Origin: Candidatus Gastranaerophilales bacterium
GTDB lineage: Bacteria; Cyanobacteriota; Vampirovibrionia; Gastranaerophilales; Gastranaerophilaceae
NCBI GenBank assembly: GCA_944323335.1
Contig: CALUSB010000015.1
Coordinates: 1-46,870 of the forward strand
Direction of reading: 5' to 3'
DNA: 46,870 nucleotides
Part shown: in pieces, positions 9,068 to 16,620 of the stretch
Layout of the letters: each line of letters starts with the position of its first letter
Position numbering within the stretch: position 1 is the stretch's first letter
Translations under genes and position numbers: made by a program
Notes under the pieces: generated by a model
Told to the model about the DNA's origin: nothing
Seen by the model: only the letters and a program-made list of their open reading frames with translations
The model's database searches: none

Positions 9068-9552
9068 TTTTTTCTCCAGAAAGCTATTGTGTAAAAACCG
9101 CTTAACAGTGCAAGTACAAGAACAGATAAAATTAAGATGTTTATATCAACAAAAGAAACTAAATTTGGAATTATTTCATCACTGTAGAAGTTATTTATTT
9201 TTTGCATGTTCATTTGCTTAGCCAGAAAAGGGGAAACAAGCAGCGCAAAAAAGCACAAAAGCGCAGGTGTAAAAAGTGTTTTCAGATTTGCTGCGGTTTT
9301 TGTTGTTTTTTCTGTTTTAAAGTCAAAGCCTCCCCATAGGATAATTAAACCTATTCCAAGAGCAAAAAACACAATCTGCGCCACAAAAATAATGGGTGAC
9401 TTTAAAAGCAAATACAATCCGCCAATACTTATAAAAGCTATAATTGCACTTGCAAGATACACTCTTGCTTCTTTTGAAACAAGAATAAAAACGGACGATG
9501 CGAAAGCTAAAAAGGTTAAAAGAAAGAAAACCGCATTTGCAAATTTTTCCAT
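9064..9552 (-). CDS. Complex I-like membrane subunit J (NuoJ/NdhG-like)
   Basis: This 162-aa protein has five predicted membrane segments, like NuoJ. The block IIFVAQIVFFALGIGLIIL aligns with the NuoJ TM3 region (L-E-I-I-V-Y-A-G-A-I-M-V-L), and the last TM is followed by a short basic end (FWRKK). I prefer the ATG at 9552, because an AAGGAG ribosome site lies 8 nt upstream of it; the GTG at 9558 would be too close. It is the first gene of the operon, which is divergent from proS. The hydrophilic loop (near residues 80-95) is Lys- and Thr-rich. Confidence 0.78.
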   Translation of the reverse strand: MEKFANAVFFLLTFLAFASSVFILVSKEARVYLASAIIAFISIGGLYLLLKSPIIFVAQIVFFALGIGLIILWGGFDFKTEKTTKTAANLKTLFTPALLCFFALLVSPFLAKQMNMQKINNFYSDEIIPNLVSFVDINILILSVLVLALLSGFYTIAFWRKK

Positions 9553-9608
9553 AAACACAACTCCTTGAATAATAATAATCTAAAACTTCTGGTTATGGCA
9601 ACGCGCTT

Positions 9609-9631
9609 AAAGTTTTTTGTTAAAAAACTTT
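9609..9631. repeat. Perfect 10-bp hairpin in the nuoJ-proS divergent region
   Basis: aaagtttttt (9609-9618) and aaaaaacttt (9622-9631) form a perfect 10-bp stem with a 3-nt loop. gcgc tetramers at 9603-9606 and 9638-9641 could extend it across an internal loop, and a T6 run follows on the plus strand. It sits between two divergent genes, so a terminator role is not obvious. It may be a leader structure or a protein site. Confidence 0.4.
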
Positions 9632-9653
9632 ATTTTTGCGCTTTTTTACTTTG

Positions 9654-9675
9654 TTGCTATAATTGTTTATAGCAA
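9654..9675 (+). promoter_or_regulatory. proS promoter with a palindrome over the -10 box
   Basis: A consensus TATAAT (9658-9663) with an extended TG element (TGCTATAAT, 9655-9663) lies 67 nt upstream of the proS start; the -35 is weak. A perfect inverted repeat covers it: ttgctataa (9654-9662) and ttatagcaa (9667-9675) with a 4-nt spacer. A palindrome centred on the -10 box suggests an operator or a start-site hairpin. A long 5' leader (about 60 nt) would follow. Confidence 0.5.
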
Positions 9676-9729
9676 AAATTATTATTTGCACATATACACC
9701 ATTTAATACCTTGGAGGCTATTAATTATT

Positions 9730-11442
9730 ATGAAAATGTCAAAACTCTTTGTTCAGACTTTAAGGGAATTTCCTAACGACGCTGAAGCAATAAGCCATAA
9801 ATTACTTGTAAGAGCAGGATACATAAAAAAACTTACATCCGGTATCTATAGTTACTTACCCCTTATGCAGAGAGTTTTGACAAAGATAAATAAAATTGTT
9901 CGAGAAGAAATGAACGCTGCCGGTGCTCAAGAGCTTTTAATGCCTTTTGTGCAGCCTGCGGAATTATGGTTAAAATCAGGCAGATGGGAAGTGTACGGTA
10001 AGGAGCTTGCAAGGCTGAATGACAGGCATGGTAATCAAATGTGCCTTGCGCCGACCCATGAAGAAGTTGTTACATCGGTTGCCTCAGGCATACTCTCCTC
10101 CTACAAGCAGCTGCCTGTTAATTTATATCATATTCAAACAAAATTCAGAGACGAAATCCGCCCCAGATTTGGTCTTTTAAGAGGGCGCGAGTTTATAATG
10201 AAAGACGCCTACAGTTTTCACTCCTCTCAAGAATCTCTTGAAGAAGAATATGAAAATATGGCGCGCGCTTATACAAGGATTTTTAAAAGATGCGGTCTTG
10301 AAACAAAAATGGTGCAGTCTGATTCAGGTGCTATAGGCGGAAACGTAAGCCATGAGTTTATGGTTTTAACTTCTACCCAATCAGGTGAAGATGATGTTTT
10401 CTACTGTGAAAACTGCGACTATGCGGCAAATTCTAACCATGCCGTATCTAAACTTCAAAAAGAGTTCACAGATGGAGCCGAATTTGGTTATAGTGAAGAA
10501 AAAATTCTTGATACACCAAATGTTAAAACAATTGATGAACTTGCAAAATTCTTAAAGATTGAACCCAATTGCATTTTAAAAGCCGTTTTGTATATTGCCG
10601 ATTCAAAACCCGTGCTTGTTATGATAAGAGGTGACAAGGAAGTTGAAGAAACAAAACTTTTAAATACGGTTAATGCTTTAGAGATAAGAAGTGCAACAAA
10701 TGAAGAAGCACTTGAATATCTTGGCTGCGAGGTCGGGTACTTGAGCTACTTAAATGTTGACAGAAATAAAGTAAAAGTTATATTTGATAATTCCGCAAAA
10801 GGCATGAAAAACTTTGTACTCGGCGCAAACAAACCTCACAAACACATTGTCGGGTACAATTACAAAGAAGAAAACGACTTCTGTGACGTTTCTCTTGTAA
10901 AAGAGGGTGAATATTGCCCCTGCTGCGGCTCGCCCTTAAAAATTACAAGAGGTATTGAGGTGGGTAATATATTCCAGCTTGGTACAAAATATTCAAAACC
11001 CATGGGTGCAACTTATACCGATGAAAAAGGTGAAGATAAACCCTTTATTATGGGCTGCTACGGTATAGGTATCACCCGTACGGCTGCTGCTGCTATTGAA
11101 AAATACCATGACGACTTTGGTATAGTTTGGCCAAAAGAAATTGCACCGTACCATGTGGATATAGTTCCTGTTAATGCGGATGACAGTGAGCAAATGGATG
11201 TTGCGCTGAAACTTTATGATACTCTTAATAGTTTGGGTGTTGAAACTGTTCTTGATGACAGAGCGGACAGAGCGGGCGTAAAATTCAAAGACTCTGAACT
11301 TATAGGCTTCCCATATAGAATTACCGTGGGTAAAACAATTAAAGAAGGTCTTGTAGAATTTAAACACAGAAAAACAGGCGAAGTGGAGAAACTTACTCCT
11401 GATGAGGCGGTTGAAAGATGCAAACAGCTCCTCTTAAATTAA
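9730..11442 (+). CDS. proS: Prolyl-tRNA synthetase, bacterial type
   Basis: This class IIa aminoacyl-tRNA synthetase charges tRNA-Pro. The 570-aa length and the insertion between motifs 2 and 3 (editing/INS domain, about residues 225-390) identify the bacterial ProS form. Motif 1 lies around residues 40-85, and motif 2 (FRDEIRPRFGLLRGREFIMKD) at about residues 138-158. Motif 3 is GCYGIGITRTAAA at about residues 441-453. The C-terminal anticodon-binding domain follows with DDRADRAGVKFKDSELIG. A GGAGG ribosome site precedes the ATG. The next gene, gatD, overlaps its 3' end by 25 nt. Confidence 0.97.
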   Translation: MKMSKLFVQTLREFPNDAEAISHKLLVRAGYIKKLTSGIYSYLPLMQRVLTKINKIVREEMNAAGAQELLMPFVQPAELWLKSGRWEVYGKELARLNDRHGNQMCLAPTHEEVVTSVASGILSSYKQLPVNLYHIQTKFRDEIRPRFGLLRGREFIMKDAYSFHSSQESLEEEYENMARAYTRIFKRCGLETKMVQSDSGAIGGNVSHEFMVLTSTQSGEDDVFYCENCDYAANSNHAVSKLQKEFTDGAEFGYSEEKILDTPNVKTIDELAKFLKIEPNCILKAVLYIADSKPVLVMIRGDKEVEETKLLNTVNALEIRSATNEEALEYLGCEVGYLSYLNVDRNKVKVIFDNSAKGMKNFVLGANKPHKHIVGYNYKEENDFCDVSLVKEGEYCPCCGSPLKITRGIEVGNIFQLGTKYSKPMGATYTDEKGEDKPFIMGCYGIGITRTAAAAIEKYHDDFGIVWPKEIAPYHVDIVPVNADDSEQMDVALKLYDTLNSLGVETVLDDRADRAGVKFKDSELIGFPYRITVGKTIKEGLVEFKHRKTGEVEKLTPDEAVERCKQLLLN

Positions 11443-12158
11443 AAATAGCTCATCTGTACCCTGATTTGCTTAATATCTATGGAGATATGGGCAATGTTTT
11501 GGCACTTTCTAATCGAGCCAAGTGGCGAGATATTGAGGTTGAGGTAGTTAAAATTAAATCAGGCGATAATATAAATGCTGATGATTATGATTTATTTTTT
11601 GCCGGCGGAGGGCAGGATAATCAGCAGGTTTTAGCAGCTAACGAGTTAATTAAAAACGGAGTTGAGCTGATGAGAGCAGCACAGATGGATAAGCCCATGC
11701 TTGCTATTTGCGGTTCATATCAGCTTTTTGGGAAGTATTATTTAACTTCGGATAACCAAAAATTAAGAGGAATCTCTCTTCTTGATATTCACACTTGCGC
11801 GGGCAACAAAAGGTTTATAGGCAATGTCACCGCAATTTGCGATTTTCTACCCATAAGAACTATTGTGGGGTTTGAAAATCATAGCGGACAAACGCACTTG
11901 GGTGAAGAAGCCGAACCTTTGTTTAAAATAAAAACAGGTAACGGTAATAACGGTTTGGATAAAACAGAGGGTGCAAGGTATAAAAATGTATTCGGTACAT
12001 ATCTGCATGGGCCGCTTTTGCCTAAAAATCCTCATTTTTGTGATTATTTGTTACAGCTGGCGCTTGATACGAAATACAAATGTAAAATTCCCCTATTGCC
12101 TTTAAATGATGAGATAGAATACTATGCTCATGAGGCTAGAATTTGTGCTAAATACTAG
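11418..12158 (+). CDS. gatD: Lipid II isoglutaminyl synthase, glutamine amidotransferase subunit GatD
   Basis: GatD supplies ammonia from glutamine to MurT, which amidates the D-Glu of lipid II. The 246-aa protein matches Staphylococcus GatD throughout: LYPDLLNIYGDMGN (13-26), FFAGGGQDNQQ (60-70), the nucleophile elbow AICGSYQ with C98, IVGFENHSGQT (149-159), and GTYLHGPLLPKNP with H197. No other in-frame start is apparent, so the ATG at 11418 inside the end of proS is likely real; the overlap suggests coupling. The usual partner murT is not adjacent and is not elsewhere in the window. Confidence 0.9.
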   Translation: MQTAPLKLKIAHLYPDLLNIYGDMGNVLALSNRAKWRDIEVEVVKIKSGDNINADDYDLFFAGGGQDNQQVLAANELIKNGVELMRAAQMDKPMLAICGSYQLFGKYYLTSDNQKLRGISLLDIHTCAGNKRFIGNVTAICDFLPIRTIVGFENHSGQTHLGEEAEPLFKIKTGNGNNGLDKTEGARYKNVFGTYLHGPLLPKNPHFCDYLLQLALDTKYKCKIPLLPLNDEIEYYAHEARICAKY

Positions 12159-12240
12159 CTTTTGCCATTTTGTTAACTTTTGTAAACAAAATCTTTCTTT
12201 TTGAGCAATAATTTAAAACAAAAATACTTTATTAGAATGT

Positions 12241-12285
12241 AAGGTTAGTTTTAGATATTACTAAAAGGTTAAAGATTAAAGGTTA
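12241..12285 (+). repeat. Three copies of AAGGTTA upstream of the coiled-coil protein gene
   Basis: The heptamer aaggtta occurs at 12241, 12265 and 12279 on the plus strand, all within 60 nt of the start at 12297. The last copy runs into the ribosome site (taggagg). The spacings (24 and 14) are irregular. It may be a regulator site cluster or chance in low-complexity sequence. Confidence 0.3.
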
Positions 12286-12296
12286 GGAGGCAGAGC

Positions 12297-12857
12297 ATGT
12301 CTTGGGTGTTCTTATCACTAAGGAAAATGCAGCTCAAGCAAAAACTTAGTGCTTATCAAAACAGGTTGATACAAATCAGCCAAAAATTAATGGATACACA
12401 GGAATTAGCGGCAGCGGTTGCTGACGGTAAAATTACTTATCAGGAGGCATCAGGTGCACCATCTTCGGTATTTGGTACACAGTTGAACTTCCTTGGTCAA
12501 TCATCAAATATTGCCTATCAGTCTGCTCAAATCAAAACTAATGCCTACCTTCAACAAATGCAAGCCGTTAACCAAGCAACAGGCGGTCAATATCAATACT
12601 CGCTTGACCCTAACTCAATGACAGGTTATATACAAAACGGTCAAGTCCAACCGTATTTGATATTTAACAACATTTATCAAGAAGAGCTAAAGGCATATGC
12701 CGACCAATATGCTCAAGAGTTAAACCGTCAGGAACAAGACCTTGAACAAGAGAAATTGACTCTTGAAACTCAAATCAAAGCAATTGAAGCTGAATATCAA
12801 TCAGTAAGCGAACAAGAAGGTCAAAATATAGAAAATGACGCAATAAAATTATCTTAA
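12297..12857 (+). CDS. Gln-rich coiled-coil protein of unknown function
   Basis: This 186-aa protein has no signal peptide. Residues 10-40 and 128-180 are strongly helical with heptad character (for example LNRQEQDLEQEKLTLETQ). The centre (about 55-120) is rich in Gln, Asn, Tyr and Ser and looks extended. A good ribosome site (taggagg) precedes the ATG, and a strong terminator follows, so the gene is monocistronic and probably well expressed. The layout of two helices around a flexible core is seen in filament, needle or scaffold proteins, but that is only a shape argument. I recognise no family. Confidence 0.75.
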   Translation: MSWVFLSLRKMQLKQKLSAYQNRLIQISQKLMDTQELAAAVADGKITYQEASGAPSSVFGTQLNFLGQSSNIAYQSAQIKTNAYLQQMQAVNQATGGQYQYSLDPNSMTGYIQNGQVQPYLIFNNIYQEELKAYADQYAQELNRQEQDLEQEKLTLETQIKAIEAEYQSVSEQEGQNIENDAIKLS

Positions 12858-12888
12858 CTTCCTAAACTTTAATCTTAAACCAATTGAC

Positions 12889-12922
12889 AAGCCGGCCCTA
12901 AAAAGCCGGCATTTATTTTTTT
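12889..12922 (+). terminator. Rho-independent terminator
   Basis: gccggc at 12891-12896 pairs with gccggc at 12905-12910 across an 8-nt loop, followed by a T-rich tract. It closes the coiled-coil gene and isolates the following regulator. Confidence 0.85.
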
Positions 12923-13040
12923 AAAATATTTTTCTTTTAAAAAAGAATATTGTATGTTAATATATGTTTAAGAAAATAAATATTTTGTAATAAAATATAA
13001 GTTAAGATTTTAGCAATAAGGAAGAAAAGGACACCGACAA

Positions 13041-13787
13041 ATGACCGAAGAAATCCAAAACGAAAGCGGCGACTCAAAACAAAGAGTCCTTGTAGTGGAT
13101 GATGAAGCTAGTATCAGAAGAATTCTTGAAACCCGTCTTAAAATGGTTGGATACGATGTAGTTACAGCGGAAGACGGAGAAGAGGCAGTTGAAGTTTATA
13201 ATAAAACCGCACCGGACCTTGTAATTTTGGATGTTATGATGCCAAAGATGGACGGTTATGGTGTTACAAGAGAAATAAGACGTACATCAGATGTGCCGAT
13301 TATCATATTAACGGCTCTTGGTGATGTTTCAGAAAGAATAACAGGACTTGAACTTGGTGCTGATGATTATGTTATTAAACCCTTTAGCCCCAAAGAACTT
13401 GAAGCTCGTGTTAAAGCGGTTTTAAGAAGAACTACAACAAAAGAAGTTGCAGCACCTACAGGTAAAACTGCTAAAAATGTTATTACAACAGGTCAAATCA
13501 AAATTGACACTGCACGTCGTCAGGTTTATCGTAAAAACGAGAGAATCCGCCTTACAGGCATGGAGTTTTCTCTTCTTGAACTTCTTGTTAATAACTCAGG
13601 ACAAGCTTATTCAAGAAATGAAATCCTGCAGCATGTTTGGGCTTATCCTCCGGACCATCGTATAGACACGCGTGTTGTTGATGTTCACATTTCACGTTTA
13701 CGTTCAAAACTTGAAGCTGACCCTGCTAACCCTGAGCTTATCTTGACTGCTCGCGGTATTGGTTATATGTTTCAGCGCATAAACTAA
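13041..13787 (+). CDS. rpaB: OmpR-family response regulator, RpaB-like
   Basis: This 248-aa regulator has a receiver domain (about 14-130) and an OmpR/PhoB winged-helix DNA-binding domain (about 148-247). The receiver has the acidic pair D20/D21, phosphoacceptor D64, T91 and K113. Long stretches read nearly as in cyanobacterial RpaB (Ycf27): DDEASIRRILETRL, TALGDVSERITGLELGADDY, RIRLTGMEFSLLELL and DTRVVDVHISRLRSKLE. In cyanobacteria RpaB is an essential regulator that binds HLR1 sites at stress and photosynthesis genes and is paired with the kinase NblS/Hik33. No kinase gene is next to it here. The targets in this organism are unknown. Confidence 0.9.
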   Translation: MTEEIQNESGDSKQRVLVVDDEASIRRILETRLKMVGYDVVTAEDGEEAVEVYNKTAPDLVILDVMMPKMDGYGVTREIRRTSDVPIIILTALGDVSERITGLELGADDYVIKPFSPKELEARVKAVLRRTTTKEVAAPTGKTAKNVITTGQIKIDTARRQVYRKNERIRLTGMEFSLLELLVNNSGQAYSRNEILQHVWAYPPDHRIDTRVVDVHISRLRSKLEADPANPELILTARGIGYMFQRIN

Positions 13788-13797
13788 GGGTTTTGCT

Positions 13798-14388
13798 TTG
13801 ACAATAGATTTAAAAATCATAAATAACTCCGGCTTAAAGAAAATTCTTATAGTCGGAGTTTTTCATGGAGATGAGCCGCAGGGTGAGTTTTTTATAAATG
13901 AATATTTAAAAAAAGATTATCTAAATTCTAAAAATGCTCTCTTTTTTATCCCTCGTCTTAATTCAAACAATAAAAGAGTTAATAAAAACGGGGTAGATTT
14001 AAACAGAAATTTCCCTACAAAAAACTGGTGTCAAACTCAAAAGGATGATTACTTTGGCGGTGCAAGACCCGCAAGCGAAGAGGAAACAAGGTTTCTTGTA
14101 GATTTAATTGAGAAAAACAAGTTTGATGCAATATTGACTTTGCATGCGCCATATAAAATAGTAAACTATGACGGGCCCGCACTTGAGCTTGCTCAAGAAA
14201 TATCCAAAATTACAGGATACCCTGTGCAAGCTGATATTGGTTATCCGACCGCCGGGAGTTTTGGTACTTATTGCGGGATTGAGAGGAATATTCCCACGAT
14301 AACTTTAGAGGTGAATGAAAACAAAGCACCCCAAGAGCTTTTAGGGTGCATTGTTAAAGTTTTTGATTATCTAAGGTGTAATTTCTAA
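13798..14388 (+). CDS. Compact M14-type zinc carboxypeptidase/amidase (MpaA-like)
   Basis: This 196-aa protein is shorter than usual M14 enzymes. It has the zinc ligands H23 and E26 (FHGDE), the substrate-binding GVDLNRNFP (66-73), the third zinc ligand candidate H116 (TLHAP), and the catalytic Glu candidate E171 (TLEVNE). It resembles murein peptide amidase MpaA, which cuts the D-Glu/mDAP bond in recycled cell-wall peptides, but succinylglutamate desuccinylase-like relatives are possible. The start is TTG at 13798; an AAGGG that overlaps the regulator stop codon sits 7 nt before it, so it is coupled to rpaB. It has no signal peptide, so it is probably cytoplasmic. Confidence 0.8.
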   Translation: MTIDLKIINNSGLKKILIVGVFHGDEPQGEFFINEYLKKDYLNSKNALFFIPRLNSNNKRVNKNGVDLNRNFPTKNWCQTQKDDYFGGARPASEEETRFLVDLIEKNKFDAILTLHAPYKIVNYDGPALELAQEISKITGYPVQADIGYPTAGSFGTYCGIERNIPTITLEVNENKAPQELLGCIVKVFDYLRCNF

Positions 14389-15539
14389 GCGTTAAGGACT
14401 ATTTCATAGGCAACTTCAGGTGTGATATTTGCTCTTTCGCCAAGAACAGTACCTCTTTTGGTAAATCGTTTTTTAATTTCGGCTGCTGCCTCTTTTGGAT
14501 TAATGCCGTATTCTTTGAGTTTTGTTTTTCTGCCGATTTTGTGGAAGAATTTTTCTGTTCTTTTAATTGTAATATCTGCAAGCAGACTCTTTGGTAAAAA
14601 TTCATTAGCTCCATAGACTTCAATTGCCATTTTAGCAAGTTTGTCCATTTTGTCTTTTTTCATAACATGCCACAGGCTTGGCATAATTATTGCAAGGGTT
14701 TCGCCGTGGTCAAGCCCGTATAGTGCGGTTAGTTCGTGTCCTATCATATGTGTTGACCAGTCTTGAACAGCGCCTAAGCTTATCCAGTAGTTAAGCCCGC
14801 AGGTTGCACACCAGAATATATTTGCCCTTGCCTGATAATTTTCGGGCTCTTTTAGGACTTTTGGCCCTTCTTCGATAAGAGTTTTTATAATACCGAGTGC
14901 CCACTGGTCTTGAAGAGGAGTATTTACATCATATGTGGCGTATTGTTCCATAACATGGACAAAAGTGTCTACTATGCCGTTTACGGTTTGTTTTTCAGGC
15001 AAAGTAAAAGTAACTTTCGGGTCAATTATAGAAAATTTCGGATAGACTTTCTCTGACATAAAGGCAAATTTTTCTTTTGTAGAAAGTCTTGAAATAACAG
15101 CCCCGCAGTTCATCTCGGAGCCTGTAGCAGGAAGTGTTATAACATCTGCAAGCTCAAGTGCGTCATTAATTTGGGCCCCTTTTGTTAAAATATCCCAAGA
15201 GTCGCCCTCAAATTTTGAAGCAGCTGCGATAAATTTTGTGCCGTCTAAAACCGAACCTCCGCCAACAGCAAGCAGGAAGTTGTAATCTCCATCTTTTACC
15301 ATTTTTACTGCTTCCATAAGTGTTTCAAATTTAGGGTTTGGTTCAATCCCGCCAAATTCATTGTAGTTAAACCCCTCAAGCGCTTCTTTTACTTGCTTTA
15401 GTACTCCGTTTTTTCTAACAGAGCCGCCACCGTATGTGATTAGTATTTTTTTGTCATGTGGTATTTCGTCTTTTAGCTTTTGTATAGTGTCTGCTCCAAA
15501 GATAATTTTTGTCGGGCATCTGAATTCAAAATTTTCCAT
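14385..15539 (-). CDS. yqhD: Iron-containing NADPH-dependent alcohol/aldehyde dehydrogenase (YqhD/BdhA type)
   Basis: This 384-aa group III alcohol dehydrogenase closely resembles E. coli YqhD. It has an N-terminal nucleotide-binding domain with TYGGGSV (35-41) and AVGGGSVLDGTKF (91-103), and LPATGSEMN. The C-terminal metal domain carries VDTFVHVMEQY, HMIGHELTALYGLDH and the remaining His/Asp ligands. It reduces aldehydes to alcohols, which fits fermentation or aldehyde detoxification. It is transcribed alone, and its 3' end overlaps that of the converging peptidase gene by 4 nt with no terminator between them. Confidence 0.93.
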   Translation of the reverse strand: MENFEFRCPTKIIFGADTIQKLKDEIPHDKKILITYGGGSVRKNGVLKQVKEALEGFNYNEFGGIEPNPKFETLMEAVKMVKDGDYNFLLAVGGGSVLDGTKFIAAASKFEGDSWDILTKGAQINDALELADVITLPATGSEMNCGAVISRLSTKEKFAFMSEKVYPKFSIIDPKVTFTLPEKQTVNGIVDTFVHVMEQYATYDVNTPLQDQWALGIIKTLIEEGPKVLKEPENYQARANIFWCATCGLNYWISLGAVQDWSTHMIGHELTALYGLDHGETLAIIMPSLWHVMKKDKMDKLAKMAIEVYGANEFLPKSLLADITIKRTEKFFHKIGRKTKLKEYGINPKEAAAEIKKRFTKRGTVLGERANITPEVAYEIVLNA

Positions 15540-15687
15540 TTTTACCTCTCATATTGTTAACTTCTGTTATCTTATCATATTTTTGTGGTAATGTTTTATT
15601 AAACTTGTAGACTTAAATTAAAAAATACAATATAATAAAGAAAAACGGAAATAAGGATAGAAAAATATAACAGAAAGGTTTACACAG

Positions 15688-16239
15688 ATGAAGAAAAGTT
15701 CAGCATTTACCCTTGCAGAGGTGCTAATTACACTGGCTATTATTGGTGTAGTTGCAGCTATGACAATTCCAGGTGTTATCGTAAGAACTAACCAGCAGGA
15801 ATTTAAAACCGGTTACAAAAAAGCTATTTCAGTATTAAACCAAGCCTTAACAATGAATTTAGCTATGGATAATGAATCTCCTGAAGATATCTCAAGTAAC
15901 GCTGATTTGGTTGAGTATCTTATGAGAAGAATGAATGTTATTCAATCTGACGTTACAGCAGGTACAAACAAGGCTTTCTATACAGCTGACGGTTTTAGAT
16001 TTGAAGTTCCTACTTCAGCAGCAGGTGACTGTACTGCTGATGACCCTTGCATTATAGCGGTTGACGTTAACGGCGACAGAGGGCCTATAAGCAGGACAGA
16101 AAGAACAAAAATTACTTCCGGATATCCTAAATCTACAGACGCTAATACAATCGACTTTCTTGCAATTATGATTACGGATACAAGTGCACTACCTTACGGC
16201 GGTGTTGCACAAAAGACTATGTATCAAGCTGATAAGTAG
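15688..16239 (+). CDS. Type IV pilin/pseudopilin-like protein
   Basis: This 183-aa protein has a classic class III signal: a short basic leader (MKKSSA), then FTLAEVLITLAIIGVVAAM. Cleavage would fall before F7, leaving Glu at mature position 5. The rest is a small globular domain with two close cysteines (CTADDPC near residues 112-118), as in pseudopilin or minor pilin proteins. It is a single gene with its own terminator, far from any pilus assembly gene in the window. Its role (pilus, secretion or adhesion) cannot be told from sequence alone. Confidence 0.85.
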   Translation: MKKSSAFTLAEVLITLAIIGVVAAMTIPGVIVRTNQQEFKTGYKKAISVLNQALTMNLAMDNESPEDISSNADLVEYLMRRMNVIQSDVTAGTNKAFYTADGFRFEVPTSAAGDCTADDPCIIAVDVNGDRGPISRTERTKITSGYPKSTDANTIDFLAIMITDTSALPYGGVAQKTMYQADK

Positions 16240-16257
16240 AAATTTAAAATTTTTCAA

Positions 16258-16295
16258 AACCCCGTTGCTTTTTGTTAAGAGCAGCGGGTTTTTGT
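16258..16295 (+). terminator. Rho-independent terminator after the pilin-like gene
   Basis: cccgttgct (16261-16269) pairs with agcagcggg (16280-16288), with one G-U pair, and is followed by tttttgttt. Confidence 0.85.
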
Positions 16296-16339
16296 TTGCA
16301 AAATAATTTTATTTGTTTTAAAATTCATAATGTCTTGAA

Positions 16340-16359
16340 GCGCTTTTTAGGTATAGCGC
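16340..16359 (+). promoter_or_regulatory. Small hairpin in the rpmI leader
   Basis: gcgct (16340-16344) pairs with agcgc (16355-16359) about 40 nt before the L35 start. Leaders of L35/L20 operons are often bound by L20, but this stem is too short to claim that motif. Confidence 0.25.
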
Positions 16360-16398
16360 AAAAGCAATATTACACATTAACAAGAAATGGAGTAAAAA

Positions 16399-16608
16399 AT
16401 GCCTAAAATGAAAACACACCGCTCTGCAGCAAAGAGATATAAAGTTACTGCATCGGGCAAAATCTTAAGACGTCAAGCAGGAAAAGGTCACCTTCTTGCA
16501 CACAAAAGCACTGCCAGAAAAAAACGCCTGTCAGGAATGGTAGAAGTTTTTGAAGGTAATGTTGCTTTGATTTCAAAAGAGTTACCCTACATGAAGTACT
16601 CAAGATAA
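16399..16608 (+). CDS. rpmI: 50S ribosomal protein L35
   Basis: This 69-aa basic protein has the invariant L35 start MPKMKTHRSAAKRYKVTASG and the AHKSTARKKRLS segment. It belongs to the large subunit. It is followed after 12 nt by rplT, the usual pair. The infC gene that normally leads this operon is absent; a pilin-like gene and terminator sit upstream instead. A ggag ribosome site precedes the ATG. Confidence 0.97.
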   Translation: MPKMKTHRSAAKRYKVTASGKILRRQAGKGHLLAHKSTARKKRLSGMVEVFEGNVALISKELPYMKYSR

Positions 16609-16620
16609 GGAAGGTGAAAA

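Noticed and set aside
3967..9552. Mrp-type Na+/H+ antiporter operon
   Set aside because: MrpE, MrpF and MrpG-like genes are absent, the L subunit has a NuoL-like C-terminal helix, and the order is J-K-L-M-N. Only the K subunit recalls MrpC.
9206..9568. A 120-aa plus-strand reading frame opposite nuoJ
   Set aside because: It is a shadow of the nuoJ-like gene: basic, low complexity, with no ribosome site and no recognisable domain. Similar opposite-strand frames over ispG, leuB, purL, dapF and ftsW were dropped for the same reason.
14399..14638. A 79-aa minus-strand frame inside yqhD
   Set aside because: It lies wholly within the strongly conserved yqhD gene in another frame and has no independent support.
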